From: Lasiosphaeris hirsuta | Taxonomy: Eukaryota; Ascomycota; Sordariomycetes; Sordariales; Lasiosphaeriaceae | Assembly (NCBI GenBank): GCA_030549175.1 | Contig: JAUKUA010000005.1 | Span: 868,001 to 932,000, forward strand | Reading direction: 5' to 3' | Length of the DNA stretch: 64,000 nucleotides | The notes under the pieces: generated by a model | Told to the model about the DNA's origin: nothing | The model's database searches: none | The model's input: the letters and a program-made list of their open reading frames with translations, nothing else | Shown: one piece after another, positions 9,444-21,400 of the stretch | Numbering within the stretch: the first letter of the stretch is position 1 | Layout: each line of letters starts with the position of its first letter | Program-made: the position numbers and the translations under genes

Positions 9444-12316
9444 TTAAAAGTACAAGTCCTGCCCACGTCTAGATATGACATACTCGATCCCCAACCCGGC
9501 CTCCCTCTCATACTCCTCCAACTGCCGCAGAATGGCATCCCCGGTGGGCGGCCCATCGTTGAGCTTGTCCTTGACATGGATAATAACGATCTTGAGCCCA
9601 TTAAGTGGCTTGCCCTTGGGACCGCGCTCCTCTTCGTATTCACCATCAGCATGCTCGCCTTCGGCATCTGTAGAGTGCTGCGGAACGGGGATGCTGAGCT
9701 GGTTTGCGGCAACGAGCAGGTCGACATCGTGAATGGAGAGCTCGGCTGTGGGTGTGGCGAGGGATGGTGTCTCTACCGTGTGCCGTCCGTCATCGGAGAG
9801 GCCGGAGGGGCCGGTGTCAACACGGTGCGGGGGTTTCGCCGTTCTGGGGGAAACCGGCGAATCATCGCCTGTCCTCGATGCCGATAGAAGTTGCGACGGC
9901 GGGCGTGACATGGGGTTGCTCGTTGGTCTTATTTGGGCCGTGGGCGAATTGGAGCTATTTTTCCTCCTGCCAGGGATCCCATCGTCCAGCCCGTCCCGCT
10001 TGCGCTTCAGCTTGGCCTCGCCACCACTTGTGTATCCCGAGTAATCCGAGTTTCTCCTCTCCAGCTGTCCAGGCGTGATGGAGCTTGTGTTGTTGGTTCT
10101 TCTCTCTCTATCCTGTGCGAGCGCCACCTCTGCTGCAAGGATGCCCATCTCCTCGGCAATGAAACGCGGCGCAAGGTGCCCAAACAGCCGGTCGTCCGGC
10201 TGTGAGTTATCGTAGCTGCACTCTATCACGATGGCGGCGAGCTTCCCGGTCGCAATCTTGGGTGCCGCCTCCCGCCAAACGGTCAGGTTACGCGGCGACA
10301 AACTGATGCTGTCGGGCTCAACATCGCCAAATATGAGCACTTCACGTCCTGTGGCCACATCCCGGATGAAGTATGCCGAGCTGTCATAGACGCACGCCGT
10401 TTCGTTGAACCCCATGGAGGGGTGCATCATGCTCCCGGCGCCGCCAGCTGCACCGCTAGGATGTCCGCCGACTACTGACGAGCCTGTTAGACTACCCCGG
10501 CGTTGTTCTTGCTGTTGGTGTTGGTGCTGCTGATGTGACTGCTGCTGCTGCTGCTGATTCTGATGGATTTGCTGGAGCCGGTGCTGAAGATGCGTGTGAT
10601 GCCAGAACGAGCCCACGCTGGGGTTTTGACCTGCATAATGCGTTGAACCCCTTGGCGAGAGCATATTCCCCCCATTGATGCCTGTGTTCGACGGCACCCC
10701 CAACCCCGGAAGGCTGCCTCCCATAGAGCTGGCGTCAAAGCTCGCCCTCACACTGCTGCTCGCGCTGCCCCGGTGGCTGTGTCGCTCAATGCAGTGCCCA
10801 TGGCTGACACCCCACGTCTTGACGGCCAGCCCGTCACTAATCTCAAGATAGCCCCTACCCTCACCTTCACCAAGGGCCGGCGATCCACCATCAAGCAGGC
10901 GCGTGTACGTGATAAGCCCGACACCGTTGTTCTCGTCACTCAAGTTGGGCCAGATGACGTTGTTGAAAACGTGAAGCTTCAGAGCGGCAATGGTGCTAGG
11001 CAATCCAGCGATCCGTTTGGGGCGGGAACCAGTGAGCCCCGCGGTGTTGATAACGAAGCCCGCAATGTGGTCGAGATGCGGGTGCGTGATAAGGTATGTA
11101 TCGATTAGGGTGTGATAAATATGGGTAGCATTAGCTGTGGGCGTAGCATAGGGGACCTCAAGGCCGGCGAAAGGACCAGATGTGAGGGTATACGGGAGGG
11201 ACAGCTCTTCGGTCTCGCCAAGACCTGGCGGTTGGGTCTCTTCGAGAATCCTCAGAATAGCACTCAGGTGCACGCCAGCATCGACCGCGACGATTGAGCT
11301 GCGGCCCCAGCCCTTTGCCAGAGAGCGTACGAGAAAGGCCGTTACATTGTTTTCGATAGGGCCGCCACCAGAACCCTGAAGATAATTAGCATAGTCACGG
11401 CGGGACGTCACATAAACAGTGTCCACAAGACAACGACTAGGCAAGGATTTGCCACGATAGCCTGTGAGGTCGGTATCTTGGATCACCAAGCAAGCTGAGT
11501 GCCGACAGCAGCCCAGCGCATTCACTCAAATAAGCAGGCTGCTCAACTTGTGCGCCAATGGTCTCAGTAGGAGAACAGCCTCGAGCACCGCAAAATGAAT
11601 AAACTCGGACGGTGCCGAAGGGCGAACTAGAAATCAAGGGTTTCTAATCTTTGGCCCTGGTTGCACATGACTAAACGGCATCTCTGGGGTGTGTTGGTCC
11701 CCTTTGTCTTGCGGCAGATGGTTCGAGACAGTTTCAACAAAGGGGGCCAAGGACGCGGGAAGGGCTTCGCCACCGTATCTTTGTGTCACCTTGGACAAAG
11801 GGCGCCTAAGGGGTCCAGGCCTCGACAGTCGACCACTATCCCTTTTCTGGCATGGGGTGGGGAGGGGAGTTGCCAGAGTCGATCTGAAGTGCCCACTGTA
11901 GGCGGGTCCTGGGACCTGTAGAGAGATGGTGGGAAAAGAAGCAATGAAATAGGGGGCCGCGTGGTGTGGAGGGTGCAGGTGGAGGAGTTGAAGCCGGCAT
12001 GAAACTTAAACATGGAAATTGTGGCCGGCCAACGGTTTTCTAGAAGGAAAGAGGAAGGAAGGAGGGGTACATGGGCGGGTTGAGGTGAGGAAGGGTTTAT
12101 TGGGTGGAATGGGCAAAGTGCAAATGCCAGGAAAAGAGAGAAAAAAATAGAAAGACAGCAAGAGCAACCTCGACTCACAAGGATAATAAGCTGCAGTGCA
12201 GGGGATGCTGGTATTTTTGTCGCCGTCGTAGTTGCTGGCGCTGTCACGATCGCTGCCGGTGTGGGTGTCGCACCCTCAACATCATCGACGCCCTCCATGC
12301 TACCGCCTCCGCCCAT
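9444..12316 (-). CDS. Class II 3',5'-cyclic-nucleotide phosphodiesterase (PDE1 type, low affinity)
   Basis: Two exons on the minus strand, 12316-12179 and 11375-9444, give 689 aa. The donor GTGAGT (12178) and acceptor TTCAG (ending 11376) join ...LQLIIL to GSGGGPIENN, restoring the N-terminal strand and glycine loop expected in this family. The metal-binding class II signature HPHLDHIAG lies at about residues 144-152. Further His/Asp-bearing motifs follow (SHGHCIERH, IFGDVEPDS, IECSYDNSQPDDRLFGHL). The enzyme hydrolyses cAMP/cGMP and so tunes the PKA pathway. Fungus-specific inserts include a Gln/His-rich stretch near 10500-10600 and a long Ser/Pro-rich region before the last strands, whose conserved end reads KIVIIHVKDKL. 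The ATG at 12316 is chosen because it opens the only frame that splices into the conserved core; an ATG further upstream (12490) is possible but reads low-complexity sequence. Confidence 0.88.
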
Positions 12317-13831
12317 GGCAACCGGCCTATCCGCGCTCGCCGCCTGAACGAGAAGTCTCTGGCGTGCGCGGGGGGGAAGTCGGGAAGCGGGGGGTGCTGT
12401 AGGTACGAACACGTTAGGTTGTGCGACAAGTGAATTGTCTGGGCCTCGTCTCTGCCGAGGCGGCGGTCGGCAGCGAGTCGGATCGAACAATGCGGCCTGT
12501 CGCCTGTCGCCCGTTGCCTGGTGCTGTCGCGATAAGCTGCGTGCCTGGTTGCGTGCACATGTAATGTAATGCGTCTTTGGCGAGCTGCAGGAAGCCGCGG
12601 GTGGTTATTGATTGCCTGTTGTTATTACTGCGCAGTATTGTCGTAGAAACTCGACAACTCCAAGTGGGTCGTCGGGGATGGGTGCAGAGCGACGGAATAT
12701 ATCCAAAGGATTTCGGGGCGCCTGACAGTAAATGAAAGAATCGAGGATGGACCGAATGCGGCAACTTGGGTCTGTAGTTTTGCGAGCGCGGCGGTGCCGA
12801 GCCTGTCTTTCTTCCCGCTGTCTTTATCTAGTGCTCGAGAGAACAAAGTTACGCCCTCCTCGGCCCCCCTCTGAAATTCTCCTGGAATTCTCGAGGCGTT
12901 TGAGGGGGTCTGAAAAGGGTTGGAGCCGCCACAGCGTTGGGAGCTTGAGAGCCTGGGGAGCTTTCGGAGACTCGCCTGGTTCGCGCGGCGTAAGGCGCAG
13001 GTAGCTGAGAACCTTGTCAACCAAGATCAAGGGGCCGCTTGGCGCCACCTCCTCCTGCCTTCAATGTCAACGACTGTCTGCACAGGGGAGAACTGGCTGT
13101 CGATCGGAAGCTCGAGCCGGTTCTTGTCCCATCTCCAGTGTTTCGAGTTGCTCACCTAAGTGCGCAGCGGTGCGTTCAATGCGGCTGTGGGGATGGTGTG
13201 TGAGAAGGTATATATATATATAGGTAGAAAATTATTTGGGAGCAAGTAATGTTAGCCGGGCGCATGGACGCTCGCTGGCCAGATCTGAGGCAGGATGGAG
13301 ATCGCGGATCGTGGCTATCACTTCATCTCAGATGCGCCCTAGGACAGCCGCATCTTATATCCAATCTGCCTCTCAACGCTCGCGCATCGCAACCTCACCG
13401 AATTACTCCACCACCAGCAGGAGCAGCAGCAGCAACAGCACCAGCGGCTTCATTGCGGCCCATGTCCCGCGGGCCAGGTACTCTCGCTCACACCGTCAAC
13501 CGCAGCCTCCCTTGCCTCACCGACCTCCCCGCATACCGAGTATTCCATTCCATAAGCCCATACTTACTGTGTAGCCCAGTTTCCATCAGGTAACAAGACC
13601 AGCACCCTCCCGCTGATAGCGCCCAACCCCAACGCTCCATGCAAGATGCAATCTGTCGTTCCCTAGCGCAGGCGCACTAGAAAGGTATCCCGCACGGCGC
13701 CGACAGATACGCGTCGTGGATGTGTAGGATGTGTATCCGCGATCTTGGCGACGTTGGGCGTGCTGTCTGCCTGTCTGCCTGTCTGCCCTATCGCCTGCTG
13801 GGGATGCTTGCCTTGCTGCTTGCTCGCTGGC

Positions 13832-13862
<31 letters not shown>

Positions 13863-14515
13863 CGCTGGCAAGCACCTCGGACATGCCGTTGCCATTGCGT
13901 TAGGTTCCATGCAGCCAAAAGAGCTCGACGACCTGCGAGATCCACCCCCCCCCCCCCCTCCTCCCTCCTCCCTCCCCAAGTTGGTCCCATGTCACACCAC
14001 GCAAAAAGATCCCGCCCGCAGTTGCCTTGTCTCATTGGCCCCTGCGCTGGGTCCTCCGATTTGTCTGCCCGTTCCCCTAGTCCGTCTTCGCAACGCCCCC
14101 GCAGGGGAGCGAACCACGATTGTCACGGCAAAGACCGCCGGACTGGCTTGCCCCAGCTTTCAGTTCAAGGACGCCAAGACAAGAGCCGGGAGGGAGAGAC
14201 CTAAGCTTTCTCTTTGGGACTCGAATTCGGCAACGACTCATACACTAAGCACAGAGCCCTCGCCGCTTTTGTCCCCAAGGCCACACAAACCACAACCAAA
14301 ATAATTAATGCATCAAAGGTTGGCACGGCACATCTCTCTATTCACAGAAATAATCACTGCACGCTTCAATAACTTGTCAAATATTCAAGGAGTTATCGTT
14401 CTCTACACTCAACAGTTCGCTAAACTCTTTTCCTCACAAAGAGACAGACAGCCACAGGGGTGTGGATCTAAACCACGGCATTATCCCTTCTGTCTCCTAC
14501 GCACCAACCCACCAC
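12317..14515. other. Intergenic region between two minus-strand genes, with simple repeats
   Basis: It holds the promoter of the phosphodiesterase gene and the 3' flank of the 701-aa gene. Simple repeats: (TA)7 at 13209-13222, (CTG)9 at 13835-13861 and C14 at 13945-13958. ORFs over the CTG tract are long only because the repeat is open in all frames. No gene is supported. Confidence 0.5.
13835..13861. repeat. (CTG)9 trinucleotide repeat
   Basis: Nine perfect CTG units in non-coding sequence. Any open frame across it reads homopolymeric Ala, Leu/Gln or Cys/Ser and has no other protein-like features. Confidence 0.9.
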
Positions 14516-16621
14516 CTACGTCGAGTGGTGCTTCCGTGGGTCCACTAGTTCCTCACGCTTCTCGGTGTACGCGCTGACGTCGCGCCTCTGCCGCTTCGGT
14601 AGCCTGCCGATGCGCTCCTCGAGGCGGTCGTGGTAAATCTCCGTTGGGCTCAAGACATCCCCTACGTAGTACTCCGGCGCCGCCGCGAGGACTCTATCCT
14701 GCACGTGCGGCGGCTCGTTGCCTAGCAGGTTGTTGATCTCGATCGTTGAGCGCCGCGTGAGGTACGTCGGAGACTGGAGCACCTTCTTGATGCACTCCTC
14801 CGTCTGTCTGCTCCTCTTGCGCGTGCGCGGGCCCGCCCCGTGGTGGTCGTGCAAGTAGTGCAGCTGCTCCGACGGCGGCTGCATGTTGAGCCACGAATCG
14901 TCGGGGATGAACTCGCTCTCCGCCTCGCTAGGGACCAGCCCTCTGCTGCCTCCTGGTGCCGCCGGGCGGCCAGTCATGAGCCTGGCTTGCGGACCGCTTG
15001 CCGACAGGTTTCGACTCTTCCGAGGAGGCCGCTCGGTGGCGGTGGCCTCGTCCTCTTCGTAGTCCTCATCGTCATCATCCTGCCTTGCCCGCTTCATTTG
15101 AGCCTTGATGCTGAGAAACCTACATAGGTCGCCCTTGTGCTTGTCAAGATTGGCGCCCCCACGCTTCTCTCGCGTCTTGTGCCGCCCCTTGGACTCGAGC
15201 AACAGGTGGCTCTCGGTGAGTTTGAACCAAAGACACTCCTTGTTCCTGGTCCTTCTTGTCTCGAACCCAGCGGCCCGTGGGTCTGTGTTGAAGTGACAAA
15301 CGGCATTCATCATCTCATGGGCCCTGGCAAGCTGTGCTTGTTTCCATTCGTCGAAGACTTCCAGCGCCTCCTGATGGTCTCGCGTTAGAGCCATAGGGTT
15401 CCTTGTCTCGAAGTGGAAATGCCGAGTATCGGGCAGGATGTCGAAGTTGAAGAGTGGTTTGGAGCTGTGTAGGAGGAGGCCCAGGTCAAAAATCTCCTCG
15501 AAACAGTACAGGTGCATGTAGCCTGCATTGTGGAATGGGTCGGCTATGCCCGTGGTGGTTTCGTCAGAGTGCTCATCGAATGCCACACGGTAGAAGCCCT
15601 TCAGAATAGTCCCGCTCTTCACCGGGCACCCGCTATAGCGACATTTGCTCGAGCTTGTCTGTGCCTGGTACCGGTCATTAACCTGCGCTGGAGTGTTTTG
15701 AACCCAAACTACCAGAGCCCTGGGACTGGGACACCCCAGGCCGGTCAAGAAGGCAATGATTTCCTCTTTGTCGAACCTGTGGTATGGATACAACTCGGGC
15801 CCGTCCTTGTAGTATTCAAAGATTGGCTTCTTCCCGCTTTTGGCGGGAGGCCCCCAGCTCGGCATTTTCGGCAGCTTCTGGTAGAGCGCTGAAGGGTCAT
15901 TTCCGGGGTCGTGTTTTAGCTTTCGGGTGTGATTAATCTTCCTTCCATCTCTTGCTAGAGCCTGGACGTCGGGGGCCGAAATTGGTGGTACCGGCAGCGG
16001 CATTGAGCCCAGCATCCCCGGAGCTTGTCCTTGTGTCACCCGTGCCATTGCAGCGGGCGGGTACGGTGGGAGAGGTTGAGGGAAGAAGTGCGCGTAGTTG
16101 TAATACTGGGGCTGTATGTTCGAGGGGAGCACAGTATCGGGAGATATGTGCATACCAGTGTCTCCAAACGAAAAGTCGCTTGTCATCTCTATTGGGCCAC
16201 TTGGAAGCTGCACTGGCAGGTCAGGGACAACTAGAGTTGGGGGTTGAGCTGGAGGCTGGGGTGGGAGCTGAGGTGGGGGTCTGAGGGAAGTTGAGACTGT
16301 AGGGAATGTGAGAGTCTGGTTCCCTGCCCCCCGGCCATTATTCTCAGGCTGCGTCTCTAGATGACTGATGGGATAGGCAGAGGTCTCAGCGGTGGCGCCG
16401 TGTGAGATCTCTTGATCCCCTGCTTGTACGGAGGTCTGTCGTGGAGCCTCTTTCGTCTTGGGACTGGGGGTTAGAAAGTCATATGCGAAATCTGACTTTA
16501 CCTCTTGTGGTGAGCGGAAGGCTGCACCTAAGGGTGCATCTCCGAACAGGTCCTCTCCGTCGTAGTTCCCCACGAAGGGATCGAACTCCTCTTGAGGCTT
16601 ATTGTCAATTGACAGGGACAT
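14516..16621 (-). CDS. Uncharacterised 701-aa protein with a PARP-like zinc-finger patch
   Basis: Single-exon ORF from ATG at 16621. The N-terminal third is Pro/Gln/Ser-rich and disordered. The middle (about residues 235-435) looks globular: a basic segment, then LYQKLPKMPSWGPP, YPYHRFDKEEIIAFLTGLG and a Cys/His patch. In the patch, CRYSGC is followed by a KGFYRV strand and, 40 or so residues on, by HLYCFEE. This is reminiscent of the C..C....H-x2-C arrangement of PARP-type zinc fingers, though the first pair is spaced CX4C rather than CX2C. A charged Arg/Lys/Glu region containing EDYEEDEATATERPPRK and a C-terminal segment (YVGDVLSPTEIYHDRLEERI) follow. I do not recognise the protein as a whole. 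The basic tracts suggest nuclear or nucleic-acid contact, which is inference only. Confidence 0.8.
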   Translation of the reverse strand: MSLSIDNKPQEEFDPFVGNYDGEDLFGDAPLGAAFRSPQEVKSDFAYDFLTPSPKTKEAPRQTSVQAGDQEISHGATAETSAYPISHLETQPENNGRGAGNQTLTFPTVSTSLRPPPQLPPQPPAQPPTLVVPDLPVQLPSGPIEMTSDFSFGDTGMHISPDTVLPSNIQPQYYNYAHFFPQPLPPYPPAAMARVTQGQAPGMLGSMPLPVPPISAPDVQALARDGRKINHTRKLKHDPGNDPSALYQKLPKMPSWGPPAKSGKKPIFEYYKDGPELYPYHRFDKEEIIAFLTGLGCPSPRALVVWVQNTPAQVNDRYQAQTSSSKCRYSGCPVKSGTILKGFYRVAFDEHSDETTTGIADPFHNAGYMHLYCFEEIFDLGLLLHSSKPLFNFDILPDTRHFHFETRNPMALTRDHQEALEVFDEWKQAQLARAHEMMNAVCHFNTDPRAAGFETRRTRNKECLWFKLTESHLLLESKGRHKTREKRGGANLDKHKGDLCRFLSIKAQMKRARQDDDDEDYEEDEATATERPPRKSRNLSASGPQARLMTGRPAAPGGSRGLVPSEAESEFIPDDSWLNMQPPSEQLHYLHDHHGAGPRTRKRSRQTEECIKKVLQSPTYLTRRSTIEINNLLGNEPPHVQDRVLAAAPEYYVGDVLSPTEIYHDRLEERIGRLPKRQRRDVSAYTEKREELVDPRKHHST

Positions 16622-18468
16622 CGTAGCAGAGGTGTGTGTGGAAGGGTATAGAAGCGAAGCTGTAGCTGTGTAAACAATCGGGAGTCAAATCTGATGATCT
16701 GGGACCCACAATTGCCGAAAAGGGTAATGGTAAATATTGAAGACTTAGGTAAATTGTATCGGTGAGCCAAGAATGAAGAACAACAGTATCACGGTGGAAC
16801 AATCGAGTTGTTCATGCATTATATCCCTCGTGAACAACAAAGGGCTTCTTGCTGAAAGAGCGCGACGCGAGTGCAAGTGAGGAAAGGTTACTTGAAGTGA
16901 AAGGCTGTGGAACACATTGAAGTGGTAGTCAAGTATTGTGGGTGCATTGTCCTCGAGAGATTGATTGTGTGTATTTTTGGCTTGCTCTCTAACAAAGGCT
17001 CGAGGCCACGCGCAAGCACTACAATCACAGTGCTTCGCGGAAGAGAGACAATCCGATTCGCCAACGACCCCAACCAAGTCCAGGTTGTCTCCATGACTGC
17101 GGAAGTCAATCTATGAGCCGGATTAGCAAATGCCATGAATCTGCTGTGCGGGCTCGGAGGTTGCTTGTGCAAATTGTGAGGTGGAAATCAGGAAATAGAG
17201 CATGGTCTCAACATAGTTGTGATTCAGAACAGGTCTGTGAGTTTGCGTGCAATTTCATCATGTGGGAGGGAGATGGGTTGGAGGGAAAAGATCGCGAACT
17301 TACCACTTGATTGCCAACCAAATTTTGGCTTGGTGCGAGATCTGCATCCATGCTCGGGCCTTGCTGTCAACTAGTCGGTGGTGCCATAATAGATAAGCAA
17401 GTCCAGCTCAATCCGTAATGACACTAGGTCCGGAGGGACTCTTGCTCATGTCCGTTGGCCGATGCTGGAAGACAGCATATGGAAAGAGAGTGAGCTGTAT
17501 TTCTGTTGAAAATTTCAACTTTCTTTTCACGGTAACTCGAGCCCCACTCTTCTGTGGGCTCTCGGAAGGATGGAGGCGTGGCTCCGACGCCGTTGGGACC
17601 GGGGCCACCCAGGATTAGAGCCTGAGGCGCAAAGTGGGCCAGAGCCGCAGAAACATGTTGGGTGGAGTTTGATGTCTTGTTGCGAGTAAGGTGTTCCACC
17701 TCAGGCTTTGCGGATAGCCGGGTCGCTTTTAGGTAGGTACCTATGGTACCCACCTCCCTAGGTACGGCAATAAGCATTCAAGCGAATTGGACGAATCTCG
17801 GGTTCTCAGGCGGCATGGCGAATTGCTAGCAGAGCTAGATTATTGCGAGGGGACTTTCTCCTTTCTTATTGGTTTTTTTTTCTTTCTTTCGTAGCCAAAA
17901 AAAAAAAAAAAAAAAAAAAACCGAGAAGCTGCATGGACGGCTCAAGCCTGACAAAGCTGTTGTTGGGCTGGCAGAAAGGAACCTTCCGGACCTGCAGTTG
18001 GGGGGCGGCTGGAGTGATGTTGGAGCGAGAGTTGCAGCTGCAAGAAAACGACTGGATGGTGGACGGTGAGAGGGGCACCAGCCAGGGCCCGAGCATGGTT
18101 GAGCAGGGTCTCTCATTCGCAATTGCCTAAGCCCCGCCATTTGGCAACATCCAATCGCACCCAAACTACGTCACAAGCAGCATCTCGCTCTGCTCTGCTC
18201 CCTTTTGCATATTTGTGTTCGCCCAGCAATCAGAGTCAAGCCCAACGCCGTGTCGGGCATACGCGCCCAAGACAGAACCCTCGCCCGCCCTGCGACCTGC
18301 GACGCCCCGCGCACACTGCCAGCACTACTCCCGTCCAACAGGCGAGCCCACCAGGAAGGAGCCCACGAGAGCGATCGACGACCGCACCCACAGCAGCTGC
18401 CATTGCTGGCCACTCGGCACAGCAGCTTCTAGACCACAGTAGCCGCCCAGCCTCCCAACCTCAGCGCA
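16622..18468. other. Divergent promoter region of the 701-aa gene (-) and the CPS1/DIP2-type gene (+)
   Basis: This 1.85-kb region separates two divergent start codons. It contains an A24 run at 17897-17920 and CA-rich leader sequence before the ATG at 18469. No open frame shows protein-family features. Confidence 0.5.
17897..17920. repeat. Poly-A run (24 A)
   Basis: Twenty-four consecutive A residues in the divergent promoter. A poly(dA:dT) tract of this kind is often a nucleosome-excluding promoter element in fungi. It is too isolated (no duplicated flank or retroposon body) to call a retrotransposon tail. Confidence 0.85.
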
Positions 18469-21400
18469 ATGGCCGAGCTCAGTCCCGATCTGCAGGAGAA
18501 GCTGGAAGAGCTGGATAAGGAGCTAGAGGTTGGTCTGCCACGCCCCTATACCTGTCTCGATATTGCTGGACGGCTGTCTCTGGCACTTGGTCTGCCGGTC
18601 TGCCCAGCTGTCCGATGTCTCTCCGCCTTGAGGAATTATTGCTGACGGGTATCACGTTATTTCCATGCAGGAGGGCGATATCACTGAAAAAGGGTACGAT
18701 GTCACGAGCGTCTTCAACCCTGCGACTCCCGTGATCAATTGGCTTTGGCCAGGTCCCAACGCCCCTTGTCGCTGGGGGCTCCTCTGCCGATTCCCCTCAT
18801 ACTGACTCTGAAGATTTTCCAGATACCAGAAGCGACGTACCCAAATTCTGTCGCATTACGGAGTTGGCAGCTTTTCAACACCCAGAGCCGGTGGCCTCCG
18901 CATACATTCCCCCGATAGCTCGTCACACCCCTCCAATGATGGCGGCCGAGCAGCGACTCTCGCTGCCTTAAGTGGAAACACTCCCAGTCCCCGATCGCCA
19001 GATTCGGGAGGCTCCCAACCCGACTTTCGACCCCAGTCCTCATATGGGAGCAACCAAGAGCCACACCCAGCAACACTACTTGCGCCAGGCGTTGCCATGG
19101 CAGAACATCGCCCAAATATGCCACAGCACTTCCTCCACCCGGGCGCGAACGAAACATCCACCCGGACTGGCACCATGGTCTCGGGGGATTACGCCTTCAA
19201 CCCTGAACAGCAAGGGGTATTTGCCGAGGTGGCCCAGCAAAACCCCTATGACAGCAGGACCGGGACCTTGCTAGACTCGCAAGCCTACTTCTCCGACTTT
19301 GCTGGCCAGCAGGCCTACGACCAAAATGCACAGGGTGAATATGGCGGCCCCCAGCGATACTCAACCGGCGATGCCTTCTCCCCCACGGCTGCGATGGCAC
19401 CCCCGATGCTCACGGCAAGCGACCTGCCTCCACCCGACGCACTTGAATATCAGATGCCGCTCGAACCACGCGAAGTTCCGTTCGCCATCCACGACCCCCA
19501 CGATGCTGGTACTCCAATGTCCAACTTTGACAACATCGCCGCAGTATTGAGGCACCGAGGCCGGACAACCGCAAAGCTTCCGGCATATTGGGTTCTGGAT
19601 AGCAAAGGCAAGGAAATTGCCTCCATCACCTGGGATAAGTTGGCTGCGAGGGCCGAGAAAGTCGCACAGGTAATCCGAGACAAGAGCTCGCTGTATCGCG
19701 GTGACAGGGTCGCCCTTATTTACCGTGACGCCGAGGTTATCGATTTTGCCATTGCTTTACTGGGATGCTTCATCGCCGGCGTTGTCGCAGTCCCTATTAA
19801 CGAACTTCAAGACTACCAGAAGCTTAATCTAATCCTCACATCTACACAGGCGCATCTTGCGCTCACCACCGACAACAATCTCAAGGCCTTCCAGCGCGAC
19901 ATCACCACCCAGAAGCTTAACTGGCCCAAGGGCGTTGAGTGGTGGAAGACCAACGAGTTCGGGAGCTTCCATCCTAAGCGGAAGGATGACGTCCCTCCAC
20001 TCTCTGTTCCAGACCTCGCTTACATCGAGTTCTCCAGAGCCCCGACAGGTGATTTGAGAGGCGTTGTTCTGAGCCACAGGACTATCATGCATCAAATGGC
20101 TTGCCTCAGTGCGATCATCTCTACCGTTCCGGGTAACGGACCCGGGGATACGTTCAGCACGACCCTGCGCGATAAGAACGGCCGTCTCATAGGAGGCGGC
20201 GCTAGCAGCGAGATTCTACTCTCCTATCTTGATCCCCGTCAAGGTATCGGCATGATTCTGGGAGTCTTGCTGACTGTGTACGGTGGGCACACAACTGTCT
20301 GGCTCGAGAATAAGGCCGTCGAGGTCCCCGGGCTTTACGCACACCTGATCACGAAATACAAACCTACCCTCATGGTTGCCGACTATCCAGGTCTCAAACG
20401 AGCCGCCTACCACTACCAACAGGACCCAATGATGACGAGGAACTTCAAAAAGGGCATGGAGCCCAACTTCCAGACAGTAAAACTGTGCTTGATTGACACA
20501 TTGACGGTTGATTGTGAGTTCAATGAGCTTCTCGCAGACCGCTGGCTCCGCCCACTCCGCAATCCGCGGGCAAGGGAAGTCGTTGCTCCGATGCTGTGTC
20601 TCCCCGAACATGGCGGCATGTTGATCAGCATTCGGGATTGGCTCGGTGGTGAAGAACGGATGGGCTGCCCTCTCAAGCTCGACATGGGATCGGATAGCGA
20701 TGCCGAGGAAGAGAAGGAGAAGGAGAAGGAGGAGAAGCCTGCCCCTTCAAACGGATTTGGGAGTTTGCTTGGCGGAGGGACGGTCACTACGACAGAACAG
20801 CGCGCTAAGAGCGAGCTGAGCGAAGTTCTTCTTGATAGGGAGGCTCTCAAGACAAACGAAGTCGTGGTTGTTGCCATTGGGGAAGAGGCCAGGAAGAGGT
20901 CTGCCAACGAACCAGGAACCGTCCGAGTAGGCCCATTTGGTTACCCGATCCCAGATGCTACTCTCACCGTCGTTGACCCCGAAAACGGGCTCCTAGCCTC
21001 GCCGCATACCGTGGGCGAAATCTGGGTCGACTCTCCATCACTATCCGGCGGCTTCTGGGCGCTTCCCAAGCACACGGAGCAAATATTCCACGCTCGCCCT
21101 TACAAGTTTGAACCTGGTGAGCCAACTCCAACCCCTGTCGAGCCAGAATTCCTACGGACTGGCCTTCTCGGGACAATTATTGAGGGCAAGATTTTTGTCC
21201 TTGGCCTGTACGAGGACCGCATCAGACAGAAGGTGGAATGGGTAGAGCACGGCACTGAGATTGCGGAATATCGCTACTTCTTTGTGCAGCACCTTGTCGT
21301 CAGTATCATGAAAAACGTACCAAAGATTTTTGACTGCTCGGCCTTTGATGTCTTTGTCAACGAGGAGCATCTACCTATTGTGGTGCTGGAATCCCAGGCA

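Noticed and set aside
13720..14304. 194-codon plus-strand ORF across the CTG repeat
   Set aside because: It is open because of the repeat and C-runs; the translation is poly-Ala plus Pro-rich low complexity with no family features.
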